DNA of 43,757 bases from a bacterium (GTDB lineage: Bacteria > Ratteibacteria > UBA8468 > B48-G9 > JAFGKM01): NCBI GenBank assembly GCA_026414725.1, contig JAOAIL010000004.1:1-43757 (forward strand), given 5' to 3'. A model generated the notes under the pieces. The model had not been told where the DNA came from, searched no databases, and saw nothing but the letters and a program-made list of their open reading frames with translations. Each line of letters begins with the position of its first letter. Position 1 is the stretch's first letter. This document shows positions 1-7,922 of this stretch, one piece after another. The translations under genes and the position numbers were made by a program.

Positions 1-77
1 TTTTCCTGTGATTGGCTTTACCTTTTTTGTAAACCTAAATATTCTTTTCTCTGTCTGGTTTTTCAATCTTCTTTTCC
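1..77. repeat. 77-bp exact duplicate of bases 497-573 at the contig edge
   Basis: Bases 1-77 are identical to bases 497-573, which lie inside the DUF6785 gene; identity stops at base 78 (aag versus gtg). Read in the downstream gene's frame, the edge copy has stops at 9-11 and 36-38, so it does not continue that protein. A perfect 77-base match ending exactly at the window edge fits a k-mer overlap left by a de Bruijn assembler. A real short duplication or strain variant is possible but less likely. Confidence 0.85.
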
Positions 78-1637
78 AAGTTTCTGATAGTTACAGACAA
101 AGATGCAGCGAGATATTTTTTTGAGGGGCTTCCTTCAGGTATGAAAATTCCATGGTCTGCATGGTTAAGACCGCTGGCTGTCTGGCTACCTTTTATCCTT
201 GTACTTTACTTTGTGATGTTCTGTGTGGCATCCATATTAAGGAAACAATGGGTTGAAAAGGAACGGCTTATATATCCTCTGACAATACTGCCGAGTGAGA
301 TGGTAAAGGATGTAAAGAAAGAAGGCAAAATTCCACCCTTCTTTAAAAATCCTCTTATGTGGCTGGGTTTTGGCATTGCCTTTATATTAGGAAGCACTGC
401 TGCACTTAACTTTTATTTTCCCCTGTTTCCAAAGATACAACTTGTACAGAAGATACTTATATTCAGGAGGACTGTAGATCTACCTTTCAGAATAAGTTTT
501 CCTGTGATTGGCTTTACCTTTTTTGTAAACCTAAATATTCTTTTCTCTGTCTGGTTTTTCAATCTTCTTTTCCGTGTAATAAGGGGCACATTTAATATCA
601 TGGGTATAGCAAGTCCAGAGAATGTTGGCATATACGGCTGTTCAGGAGAGCCAATCTTCAACCACTTTGGGATGGGTGCAATGATAGTGATGGCAATCTA
701 CAGTTTATGGATATCCCGGGCACATCTAAAAGAGGTCTGGTATGGTGCGTTAGGAAGAAAGCAGGTGGATGATTCTGATGAAGTATTAAGTTATAAAGCA
801 GCATTATTTGGGCTTGTCTTTGGTTCACTTTTTCTTATAGGTTGGCTGATGGTCTCTGGTATGAGCTGGTATATTGCTATTTTGTTTATAGGATGTGCCT
901 TTATCATCTGGTTTATACTTACGAGAGTTGTATGTGAAGGTGGTATCCCAATACTCGTTGCAACATCTATTGCATCCGCACAGATTATCTCTGCCTTTGG
1001 TTCAAAATTTCTTGCTCCCGTTACAATAGTCGCACTCGGGATGACCTATGTCTATGCTGCTGACTTAAGGACCTTTCCACTCTCTTCCATCTCTATGGGA
1101 CTTAAGATAAGCAGTGATGAGAGAAAAAACAGTTACGGGCTTTTCTGGGCAATAATGTGTGCTATTACTGTGAATATTATTACAACTCTTACCCTACAGT
1201 TATATCTCGGATATAAACATGGGGGAATTAATATGAACAGATGGTACTTTGCTGGTAATGTTATAGCACCTTATAAATATGTTGCGGAGATGATAAAGGG
1301 ACAAACAGTACCCAATAAGATTGGATGGATATGCAGGTTTACAGGTGCTTTTACCATGTGGCTATTCTTTTTTATGAGACAGCACTTTCTCTGGTGGCCA
1401 TTTCATCCTGTAGGACTGGTTATAGCCCCTGTGGTATGGATTGACCAGTTATGGTTTTCTATATTTATTGTTTGGCTGGTAAAGTCCATCATTATGCGTT
1501 ATGGCGGTGTTCAGGTATATGATAAAGCAAAATACTTCTTCTTGGGGCTACCACTGGGTATGTATACCTGTGCAGGTATATGGTTTATAGTGGACCTGTT
1601 TACAGGAAAAACAGGAAATATGGTATTCTGGATATAA
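78..1637 (+). CDS. DUF6785/DUF6784-family multi-pass membrane protein, 5' incomplete
   Basis: A polytopic inner-membrane protein with many hydrophobic helices (for example WLPFILVLYFVMF near its start, and WLFFFMRQHFLWWPFHP late). It resembles the uncharacterised DUF6785 and DUF6784 families found in Planctomycetes, Verrucomicrobia and related candidate phyla; I know of no proven function, and a transport role is inference. The first ATG is at 141, but the same frame is open and protein-like from base 78 (KFLIVTDKDAARYFFEGLPSG leads straight into that Met). Family members are longer, so the true N-terminus is missing and 141 is probably not the real start. The frame is broken upstream of 78 by the duplicated edge segment. 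It lies 16 bp ahead of uronate isomerase, suggesting one operon. Confidence 0.75.
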   Translation, partial: KFLIVTDKDAARYFFEGLPSGMKIPWSAWLRPLAVWLPFILVLYFVMFCVASILRKQWVEKERLIYPLTILPSEMVKDVKKEGKIPPFFKNPLMWLGFGIAFILGSTAALNFYFPLFPKIQLVQKILIFRRTVDLPFRISFPVIGFTFFVNLNILFSVWFFNLLFRVIRGTFNIMGIASPENVGIYGCSGEPIFNHFGMGAMIVMAIYSLWISRAHLKEVWYGALGRKQVDDSDEVLSYKAALFGLVFGSLFLIGWLMVSGMSWYIAILFIGCAFIIWFILTRVVCEGGIPILVATSIASAQIISAFGSKFLAPVTIVALGMTYVYAADLRTFPLSSISMGLKISSDERKNSYGLFWAIMCAITVNIITTLTLQLYLGYKHGGINMNRWYFAGNVIAPYKYVAEMIKGQTVPNKIGWICRFTGAFTMWLFFFMRQHFLWWPFHPVGLVIAPVVWIDQLWFSIFIVWLVKSIIMRYGGVQVYDKAKYFFLGLPLGMYTCAGIWFIVDLFTGKTGNMVFWI

Positions 1638-1653
1638 AAGAAAGGAGTGATAT

Positions 1654-3021
1654 ATGGTCTTTTTAGGTGAGGACTATCTTTTAGGAAATAGTACAGCGAA
1701 AAAGATTTTTGAAAAGATTGCACACCTTCCTGTGGTTGACCCTCATAATCATGCAAATGTAAAGGAGATAGCGGAGAACAAAAAGTATCCTGACCCATGG
1801 CAACTTTTTGTAGGGACAGACCACTATATATGGAGTGTTTTAAGAAAGTGCGGAGCAGATGAGGAATATATCACAGGAAATACATCTCCTTTTGAGAAGT
1901 GGATGAAGATGTCAGAGTCCTTTCCTCTTATTGCTGGTAATCCTGTCTATGAGTGGGTTCATCTTGACCTTAAAAGATATTTCGGGATAGAAGAAGTTTT
2001 AAATAAAAAGACAGGTGAAAGGATATGGAATGTGCTGTGTGAAAAACTTAAACTTCCTGAAAACAGACCGAGAGAACTTTTAGAGAAGGCAGGGGTTGAG
2101 GTGATGTGTTCTACGGATGACCCTTTAGATATACTGGATTACCATAGACGGATTAATGATGAAACAGGAAAAACAATAGTAAGGCCGAGCTGGAGACCTG
2201 ATAAGATAATGAAGATAAACGCTCCCTGGTGGAAAGAATACCTTTCTAAACTTGAGGATAGATTTGGTATAAAATGTTCTTCAATAAAAGACATTGTAAA
2301 TATCCTTAAGGTATCCCATAACTATTTTGCTGAATACGGTTGTGTCGCAAGCGACCATGGTGTGGAGGTTCCTTATCCTGCAATAACTGAAGAAAAGGAT
2401 GCAGATAAAGTTTTCAAGAAAGTACTTAAAGGAGAGAATATAACTGCTGAGGAGGTATACATATTTGCTGACTATCTTTTTGGGGTGATGGCAGAACTGG
2501 ATGCTGAGAAGGGCTGGGTCTTTCAACTGCATATGGGTGCGGTAAGGGATACGAGGAAGATTATATTTGATAAACTTGGTCCTGATTCAGGTGTGGATGT
2601 CTCCAATCATTATCTTGATATACTTGCTCCACTTCTAAAATTTCTTAACAGGTTTGATGGAAGATTAAAGGTTGTCCTTTACTGCCTTGATGCATCCCAT
2701 CAGCAGACACTTGCAACTGTTTCAAGAGCGTTTGGAGAAAATATACGGCTAGGTTCTGCCTGGTGGTTTCTTGATACCCCTTATGGGATGAAACAGCAGT
2801 TAAAATTTATAGCAGCCATAGAACTCCTCTCTAAACATGCAGGTATGGTATCTGACTCAAGGAAGATTCTTTCCTATGGTTCAAGGTTTGAGATGTTCAG
2901 AAGGGTACTTTCTGATGTGCTCGGTGAAATGGTTGAGAAAGGACAGATGTCTGAAGATGTTGCTAATGATATTGCTTACAGGGTTTCTTATACAAACCCA
3001 AAAGAGTTTTTTGTTCTTTAA
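1654..3021 (+). CDS. uxaC: Uronate (glucuronate/galacturonate) isomerase
   Basis: Interconverts glucuronate with fructuronate, or galacturonate with tagaturonate (EC 5.3.1.12), the first cytoplasmic step of hexuronate breakdown. Its 455 residues match the family length of about 470. Visible marks are the metal-binding DPHNHA near the N-terminus (His31, His33), RPSWRPD in the middle, FQLHMGAVRD, and the late GSAWWFLDTPYGM segment typical of UxaC. The ATG at 1654 follows a good AAAGGAGTGAT ribosome site. The gene sits 16 bp after the DUF6785 protein and 15 bp before the M55 peptidase. Other enzymes of the hexuronate pathway (uxaB, uxuA, kdgK) are not in the window. Confidence 0.93.
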   Translation: MVFLGEDYLLGNSTAKKIFEKIAHLPVVDPHNHANVKEIAENKKYPDPWQLFVGTDHYIWSVLRKCGADEEYITGNTSPFEKWMKMSESFPLIAGNPVYEWVHLDLKRYFGIEEVLNKKTGERIWNVLCEKLKLPENRPRELLEKAGVEVMCSTDDPLDILDYHRRINDETGKTIVRPSWRPDKIMKINAPWWKEYLSKLEDRFGIKCSSIKDIVNILKVSHNYFAEYGCVASDHGVEVPYPAITEEKDADKVFKKVLKGENITAEEVYIFADYLFGVMAELDAEKGWVFQLHMGAVRDTRKIIFDKLGPDSGVDVSNHYLDILAPLLKFLNRFDGRLKVVLYCLDASHQQTLATVSRAFGENIRLGSAWWFLDTPYGMKQQLKFIAAIELLSKHAGMVSDSRKILSYGSRFEMFRRVLSDVLGEMVEKGQMSEDVANDIAYRVSYTNPKEFFVL

Positions 3022-3036
3022 TGTAAGGAGGGTAAT

Positions 3037-3897
3037 ATGAAGGTCTATATCCAGACAGATATTGAAGGTATTTCTGGTTTTATCTCTTTTGAAGATATAC
3101 ATACCCAGACAGTTGAGAATTTCTATCACAGACAGAGGATGTACCGTCTTTTAACAGGTGAGGTAAATTCTGCAGTAAAAGGAGCAAAACAGGCAGGTGC
3201 AGATACAATATATATCAATGACAGTCATGGCTCTGGATATAATATTATCTTTGAAGAACTTGAGCCAGGATGTGAGGTTATACATGGGAGAGGGTCCCAT
3301 TTTCCTGAATGGCTTACAGACCTTGCTGGCTCTGATGTTTTAGTTCTTATAGGTATGCATGCGATGGCTGGTGAACTGGATGCTGTCTGTCCCCATACAA
3401 AATGGGTTGTTGAGTCAAAGGAAGGTATTATCTATCTCAGTGAGGCATCTATGGCGATGGCTCTTGCAGGAGACCTCGGAATTCCTGCGGTCTTTATCAG
3501 TGGAGACCAGGTTGTGACAGAAGAGGTAAAAAAGAAAAATCCAGATATATTTACAGCGGTTGTTAAACATAGTTATGGTCCTAACTGCTGTCGTTCATTA
3601 GTCCCTAAAGTAGTACATAAGATGATAAGTGAAGGTGTAAAAAAAGGAATAGAAAAAAGGGATAAAATAAAGCCATATATTATAAGGGGACCTTTGACTA
3701 TTAATCTTCTTACCTCCCCTGGATATATTCCTCCTTTAAAACCTTCACTAAAAACTCCTGTGAAGGGGAAGAATATAACAGAAGCTTTTAACAGCATATT
3801 AAAAAAATTCACCTGGGCAAGTTTTGGGAAAAAAGAGATGGACTGGTATATGTATCCTACAAATCTTTCAGGTAAGAAGCCACCGGATAGAAAATAA
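3037..3897 (+). CDS. M55-family D-aminopeptidase (DppA-like)
   Basis: A zinc aminopeptidase of MEROPS family M55, related to Bacillus DppA, which releases N-terminal D-amino acids from peptides of cell-wall type. The start MKVYIQTDIEG carries the Asp8/Glu10 metal pair. His64 (NDSHGSG), His108 (GMHAMAG), His120 (CPHT) and Glu136 (LSEAS) correspond to the remaining metal and catalytic positions of the family. Length is 286 aa (family about 270-280). The start is backed by AGGAGGGTAATATG. It is last in a three-gene + strand group and ends only 3 bp from the convergent phosphoesterase-PHP gene. Its link to uronate catabolism is unclear. Confidence 0.9.
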   Translation: MKVYIQTDIEGISGFISFEDIHTQTVENFYHRQRMYRLLTGEVNSAVKGAKQAGADTIYINDSHGSGYNIIFEELEPGCEVIHGRGSHFPEWLTDLAGSDVLVLIGMHAMAGELDAVCPHTKWVVESKEGIIYLSEASMAMALAGDLGIPAVFISGDQVVTEEVKKKNPDIFTAVVKHSYGPNCCRSLVPKVVHKMISEGVKKGIEKRDKIKPYIIRGPLTINLLTSPGYIPPLKPSLKTPVKGKNITEAFNSILKKFTWASFGKKEMDWYMYPTNLSGKKPPDRK

Positions 3898-3900
3898 AAT

Positions 3901-5364
3901 TCAGGGAATTAAATAGAGGATTTTATTAAGTATATCAGGTAAAACACCGAGCTTTTTAAGAAATCTTAAATGTGGATAAAACTCTCCTGCTTCTAAAAGG
4001 TTATGTGTGTCTGTCCCTAAAGATATCTTTATCCCTTCTTCCAGACACATACTGAAGAATTCAGGTTCAGGGTTGTTGCAGTGGAAGTTCAGTTCAGCGG
4101 CTACATTATAACTTTTAAGGATATCAACAACGGACTTAAAAAGTGTTTCAGGTACCACCAGTCCATATCTTGGAAAGATCCTGAAGGGATGTGCTAAAAC
4201 ATCTATCCCGTTTTCTATAAGTGCCTCTAACATATCCATAAACCAACTTTCTCGTTCCGAAGAAGCAGCAGATAGAATATCTTCTGGCAAGAAGTGTATG
4301 GCTCCTACAAGTATATCTATCCCTTCTCTGTCTTCAGGTAGTAAAGAAATCCCTCCGTTTTTGTCAGGTGTAACCTCCAGTCCAACCTTTACCCTGTCTG
4401 ATTTCGCTTTATTGACTGTTTCCTTAAAAAGAGCCATCCTGTCTTTCCCCTCTACTCTTTTTCTTTTTATTATATCTGGCTGGTAATAAGAGAGTGCTTT
4501 GTTATACTCTTCTTTTGTAAGATATAACTGGTCTGCATGTTCTGTAAAACATACATAACCCATACCTAAAAGTTCAGCCCTTTCTAAAATCTTTTCTATT
4601 GTTATATCCTCTGCACAGTATGCAAACTGGGTATGGCAGTGGTTATCACATAAAGGGATTGGGTTTTTTATCTGTCGTGTACAAGAGGTAATTTTGCTGT
4701 TTTCTATCACAACCTCTACATACCTGAAAGGTTCTTCACAGAGTGCAGGAGTGGTCAGGTAGTATACACCATCCTTACAGGCAAGTTCCTGCCCTTTATG
4801 ATAATGTCCGCTTATAGAGAGAATGACATTGTTATCCTTATAATATTTATGTACCTCTTCTGCATTAGCCAGATTATAAGGATATGAATTTTCTATCTCT
4901 GGATATACAGGGTTATGCTGGATAACTATAAACTTTTTATCAGGATACTTTTTTACACTCTCCATAAATTGCTGTAAATCTTCTTTTTCCCGGGAACATA
5001 TATCCCCTTCTCCATAAGTATCAGAAAACGAATATATAATAAAGTCATTTATAAAACGGGCACCTGCCTTATCTTCCATTACCTGAAAAAACCTTTCATA
5101 TTCAGTATCATGGTTTCCTGGTATAGCAACAACAGGGATTTTTGTCTTATCCAGTACATTTCTTATCTCAATCAATAACTGCTGGTCCATCCCATCTAAA
5201 ATATCTCCGAGAATAAGGATAATGTCCGGGCTATCTCCATATCTGAACCTTCTAATAACCCTTTCTAACAACTCTCGTCCATATTGTATCCTTCTTTCAG
5301 GTATATCAGCATAGTCCTTACCGTAATGTATATCTCCAATTGCAATAAGTTTTAAATTTTCCAT
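3901..5364 (-). CDS. Calcineurin-like metallophosphoesterase fused to PHP hydrolase
   Basis: Two metallohydrolase domains in one 487-residue chain. Residues 1 to about 215 are a calcineurin-like phosphoesterase with every metal motif: Asp11-x-His13, GD at 53-54, GNHD at 83-86, His150, and GHYH at 186-189. Residues about 237-480 form a PHP (histidinol-phosphatase-like) domain: His242-x-His244, Glu275-His276, Glu330, His357, His392 and Asp452-x-His454. Both sites look complete, so two phosphoesterase activities are plausible; substrates are unknown. Many PHP and calcineurin proteins act on nucleotides or phosphate monoesters, but nothing here picks one. It is monocistronic, convergent with the M55 gene and divergent from gyrB. 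Confidence 0.88.
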   Translation of the reverse strand: MENLKLIAIGDIHYGKDYADIPERRIQYGRELLERVIRRFRYGDSPDIILILGDILDGMDQQLLIEIRNVLDKTKIPVVAIPGNHDTEYERFFQVMEDKAGARFINDFIIYSFSDTYGEGDICSREKEDLQQFMESVKKYPDKKFIVIQHNPVYPEIENSYPYNLANAEEVHKYYKDNNVILSISGHYHKGQELACKDGVYYLTTPALCEEPFRYVEVVIENSKITSCTRQIKNPIPLCDNHCHTQFAYCAEDITIEKILERAELLGMGYVCFTEHADQLYLTKEEYNKALSYYQPDIIKRKRVEGKDRMALFKETVNKAKSDRVKVGLEVTPDKNGGISLLPEDREGIDILVGAIHFLPEDILSAASSERESWFMDMLEALIENGIDVLAHPFRIFPRYGLVVPETLFKSVVDILKSYNVAAELNFHCNNPEPEFFSMCLEEGIKISLGTDTHNLLEAGEFYPHLRFLKKLGVLPDILNKILYLIP

Positions 5365-5400
5365 TTTTAATCTATTACGAAGGTATTTAAAAACGACAGA

Positions 5401-5429
5401 AATTTAACATTTCTCTTTAGATATGTCAA
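5401..5429 (-). promoter_or_regulatory. Candidate sigma70 promoter for the phosphoesterase-PHP gene
   Basis: On the minus strand a perfect TTGACA (5429-5424) is followed by a 17-bp spacer and TAAATT (5406-5401, four of six matches to TATAAT), about 37 bases ahead of the start at 5364. The -10 is weak, so activity is inferred. Confidence 0.5.
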
Positions 5430-5446
5430 TGTTAATTTCATTGACA
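5424..5446. repeat. Perfect inverted repeat joining the two divergent -35 boxes
   Basis: TGTCAATG (5424-5431) and CATTGACA (5439-5446) are exact 8-base inverted copies separated by 7 bases. The outer parts are the -35 boxes of the two divergent promoters. It could be an operator for a dimeric regulator or simply the result of two facing TTGACA boxes. Confidence 0.6.
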
Positions 5447-5469
5447 GAAAAGGAGAAAAATTGTATTAT
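5441..5469 (+). promoter_or_regulatory. Sigma70 promoter of gyrB
   Basis: TTGACA (5441-5446), 17-bp spacer, TATTAT (5464-5469); transcription would start near 5476. This places the earlier in-frame TTG at 5461 upstream of the transcript and supports the gyrB start at 5506, which is preceded by AGGAGGG and AAGGAAG. Confidence 0.8.
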
Positions 5470-5505
5470 ATATCGTTTATTCTTACAGGAGGGAAGGAAG
5501 CAGAA

Positions 5506-7881
5506 ATGGAAAGAGAACAACAAAGATATGATGCGACGACCATCCAGGTACTGGGTGGCATAGAAGCAGTTCGGAAAAGACCTGCGATGTATATCGGAGA
5601 CACCTCTGTCTCAGGACTCCATCACCTTGTATATGAAGTAATAGACAACAGTATTGATGAGGCAATGGCTGGTTATTGTAATGAGATAGCAGTAGTTGTA
5701 CATATGGATAACAGTGTCAGTGTTTCTGATAATGGAAGAGGTATACCGGTAGATATGCATAAAACAGAGAAAAGACCTGCTGTTGAAGTTGTTATGACAG
5801 TGCTTCATGCAGGAGGGAAGTTTGACAGGAAGGCATACAGGGTATCAGGAGGACTACATGGTGTAGGTGTCTCTGTTGTTAATGCACTTTCAGAATGGCT
5901 TGAGGTAGAGGTTAAAAGGAACGGGAAGGTATATCACCAGAGATATGAAAGAGGGAAACCGGTAACAGAACTTACTGTTATAGGGAAAACAAAAAGCACA
6001 GGTACAAAGGTTACATTTAAACCGGATGAAGAGATTTTTGAGACCATTGAGTTTGATGATAGTATTCTTTCCGGAAGGATTAAAGAACTTGCTTTTCTTA
6101 ATGCAGGTGTAAAGATAACTTTTGAGGATGAGAGGAAGAAAGTAAAAGAGGAGTATTGTTTTGAAGGAGGACTGGTTTCCTTTGTTGAACACCTCAATAG
6201 AAATAAAAATGTACTTTTTCAAAAGCCCTTCTATTTTGCAAAAAGCACAGATGAAGGAGAGGTTGAAGTTGCTTTTCAGTATAATGATGGCTATAGCGAG
6301 ACAGTACTTTCTTTTGCAAATAATGTTAATACAAAAGAAGGAGGAACACATCTGACCGGTTTCAGGTCCGGACTTACCAGGGCGATAAATGAATACGGTA
6401 AAAATAATGGATTTTTAGGAGAGACACTTCTTGCAGGGGAGGATATAAGGGAAGGACTGACAGCAGTTGTAAGCGTAAAGGTAGCAGAACCACAGTTTGA
6501 AGGACAGACAAAGACAAAATTAGGAAACTCTAAGATAAGATTTCTTGTAGAAGGAATAACCACTGAACAGGTTCTTACCTACCTTGAAGAAAATCCTGAT
6601 GTTGCCCGTGAGATAGTAAACAAATGTGTATTAACAGCAAAGGCAAGGGAGGCAGCGAGAAAGGCAAGAGAACTGACTCGTAAAAAACTTGCGGAGACAG
6701 GAGCACTTCCAGGAAAACTGGCTGACTGTACTGTTAAAGAGCCCGAAAGAAGAGAACTTTTTATTGTTGAAGGTGACTCTGCGGGAGGTAGTGCAAAACA
6801 GGGAAGGGATAGATTCTTCCAGGCAATACTTCCATTAAAGGGAAAAATTATCAATGCAGAAAAAGCACCTTTAGAAAAGGTATTCAGTAACGAAGAGATA
6901 CGAATGATGATAGGTGCTATAGGTGGTGGAGTTGGAGAGGACTTTGATGCTTCAAAGGCACGATATAGAAAGGTCATTATAATGACAGATGCGGATATTG
7001 ATGGTGCCCATATCCGTACACTTCTTCTGACGTTCTTTTACAGACAGATGACAGACCTGATAAAACAGGGTTATATCTATATTGCACAACCACCTCTTTA
7101 TAAGGTAAAGAAAGGGAAGAAAGAGTTTTATGTGGATACAGAGGCAGAGATGGACAGAATACTCATACAGATGGCAAAGGATAGTATAAAGATAACGGTT
7201 AAACAGAAAAGTGGCAAACAGATAGATATCAGTGAAAATATCCTTAAGATAGGAACATTAAGTAGAAGGATGGAAGAGATTTCTAAAAGTTTAGAAACGA
7301 AAGGAATTTCCCTGATAGATATATTTAGATACTGGAAAGAAAAGAAAAAAGTCCCTATATACCTCATAAGGTATCAGGAGAAAGAAGAATTCTTCTCAAC
7401 AGAGAAGGAACTTTCCACCTTTATGGAGAAGCAGAATAAGAACCATATAGACCTGTTTTCTGGAGAGGAAAAGGACTATAAGATGGTTGAGATTTATGAG
7501 GCGCGAGATATTGAAAAAATCCTCAAATGGATAGAAGAAAATGGAATTGATATAGAGACACCTTCAGATAATATCTTTACAATAGAAGAGAATGATACAG
7601 GAAAAAAGGAAACAAGGAACTTTGTAGATATTTATGAAGCACTTAAAAACAAAGGGAAGAAAGGACTTTTTATACAGCGATATAAAGGACTGGGGGAAAT
7701 GAACCCAGAGCAGTTATGGGAAACGACGATGGACCCAAAGACCAGAAGGATGAAACTTGTTACCATTGAAGATGCTGTTAAGGCAGAAGAGATATTTACC
7801 ATCCTTATGGGTGATGCGGTAGAACCGAGAAGGGATTTTATAGAAAGGTATGCAAAAGAGGTAAAGAATCTGGATATATAA
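5506..7881 (+). CDS. gyrB: DNA gyrase subunit B
   Basis: ATPase subunit of DNA gyrase (EC 5.6.2.2), which with GyrA introduces negative supercoils. From the ATG at 5506 the protein has 791 residues. The GHKL ATPase shows [10 protein letters not shown] (catalytic Glu44, Asn48), DNGRGIP and [15 protein letters not shown]. The Toprim core has [15 protein letters not shown] and [10 protein letters not shown], and the C-terminus has [14 protein letters not shown]. About 190 residues separate the PPLYK segment from RYKGLGEM; this makes it a long-form GyrB like the roughly 800-residue proteobacterial type rather than the 640-residue type. An upstream TTG at 5461 overlaps the -10 box and is rejected. 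gyrA follows after 41 bp. Confidence 0.97.
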   Translation: MEREQQRYDATTIQVLGGIEAVRKRPAMYIGDTSVSGLHHLVYEVIDNSIDEAMAGYCNEIAVVVHMDNSVSVSDNGRGIPVDMHKTEKRPAVEVVMTVLHAGGKFDRKAYRVSGGLHGVGVSVVNALSEWLEVEVKRNGKVYHQRYERGKPVTELTVIGKTKSTGTKVTFKPDEEIFETIEFDDSILSGRIKELAFLNAGVKITFEDERKKVKEEYCFEGGLVSFVEHLNRNKNVLFQKPFYFAKSTDEGEVEVAFQYNDGYSETVLSFANNVNTKEGGTHLTGFRSGLTRAINEYGKNNGFLGETLLAGEDIREGLTAVVSVKVAEPQFEGQTKTKLGNSKIRFLVEGITTEQVLTYLEENPDVAREIVNKCVLTAKAREAARKARELTRKKLAETGALPGKLADCTVKEPERRELFIVEGDSAGGSAKQGRDRFFQAILPLKGKIINAEKAPLEKVFSNEEIRMMIGAIGGGVGEDFDASKARYRKVIIMTDADIDGAHIRTLLLTFFYRQMTDLIKQGYIYIAQPPLYKVKKGKKEFYVDTEAEMDRILIQMAKDSIKITVKQKSGKQIDISENILKIGTLSRRMEEISKSLETKGISLIDIFRYWKEKKKVPIYLIRYQEKEEFFSTEKELSTFMEKQNKNHIDLFSGEEKDYKMVEIYEARDIEKILKWIEENGIDIETPSDNIFTIEENDTGKKETRNFVDIYEALKNKGKKGLFIQRYKGLGEMNPEQLWETTMDPKTRRMKLVTIEDAVKAEEIFTILMGDAVEPRRDFIERYAKEVKNLDI

Positions 7882-7922
7882 TTTTAAGGTAGAAGTTATT
7901 AAAAGGAGATTGAGGAGATAAG

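Noticed and set aside
1-140. A separate gene upstream of 141
   Set aside because: The stretch is a 77-bp duplicate followed by the in-frame 5' part of the same membrane protein gene.
5461-5505. Earlier in-frame TTG start for gyrB adding 15 residues
   Set aside because: The TTG overlaps the -10 region of a near-consensus promoter, and the ATG at 5506 has a strong ribosome site and gives the usual GyrB N-terminus.
5890-6351. 153-codon open frame antisense to gyrB
   Set aside because: Composition is that of a shadow frame and it lies wholly inside gyrB with no ribosome site considered credible.
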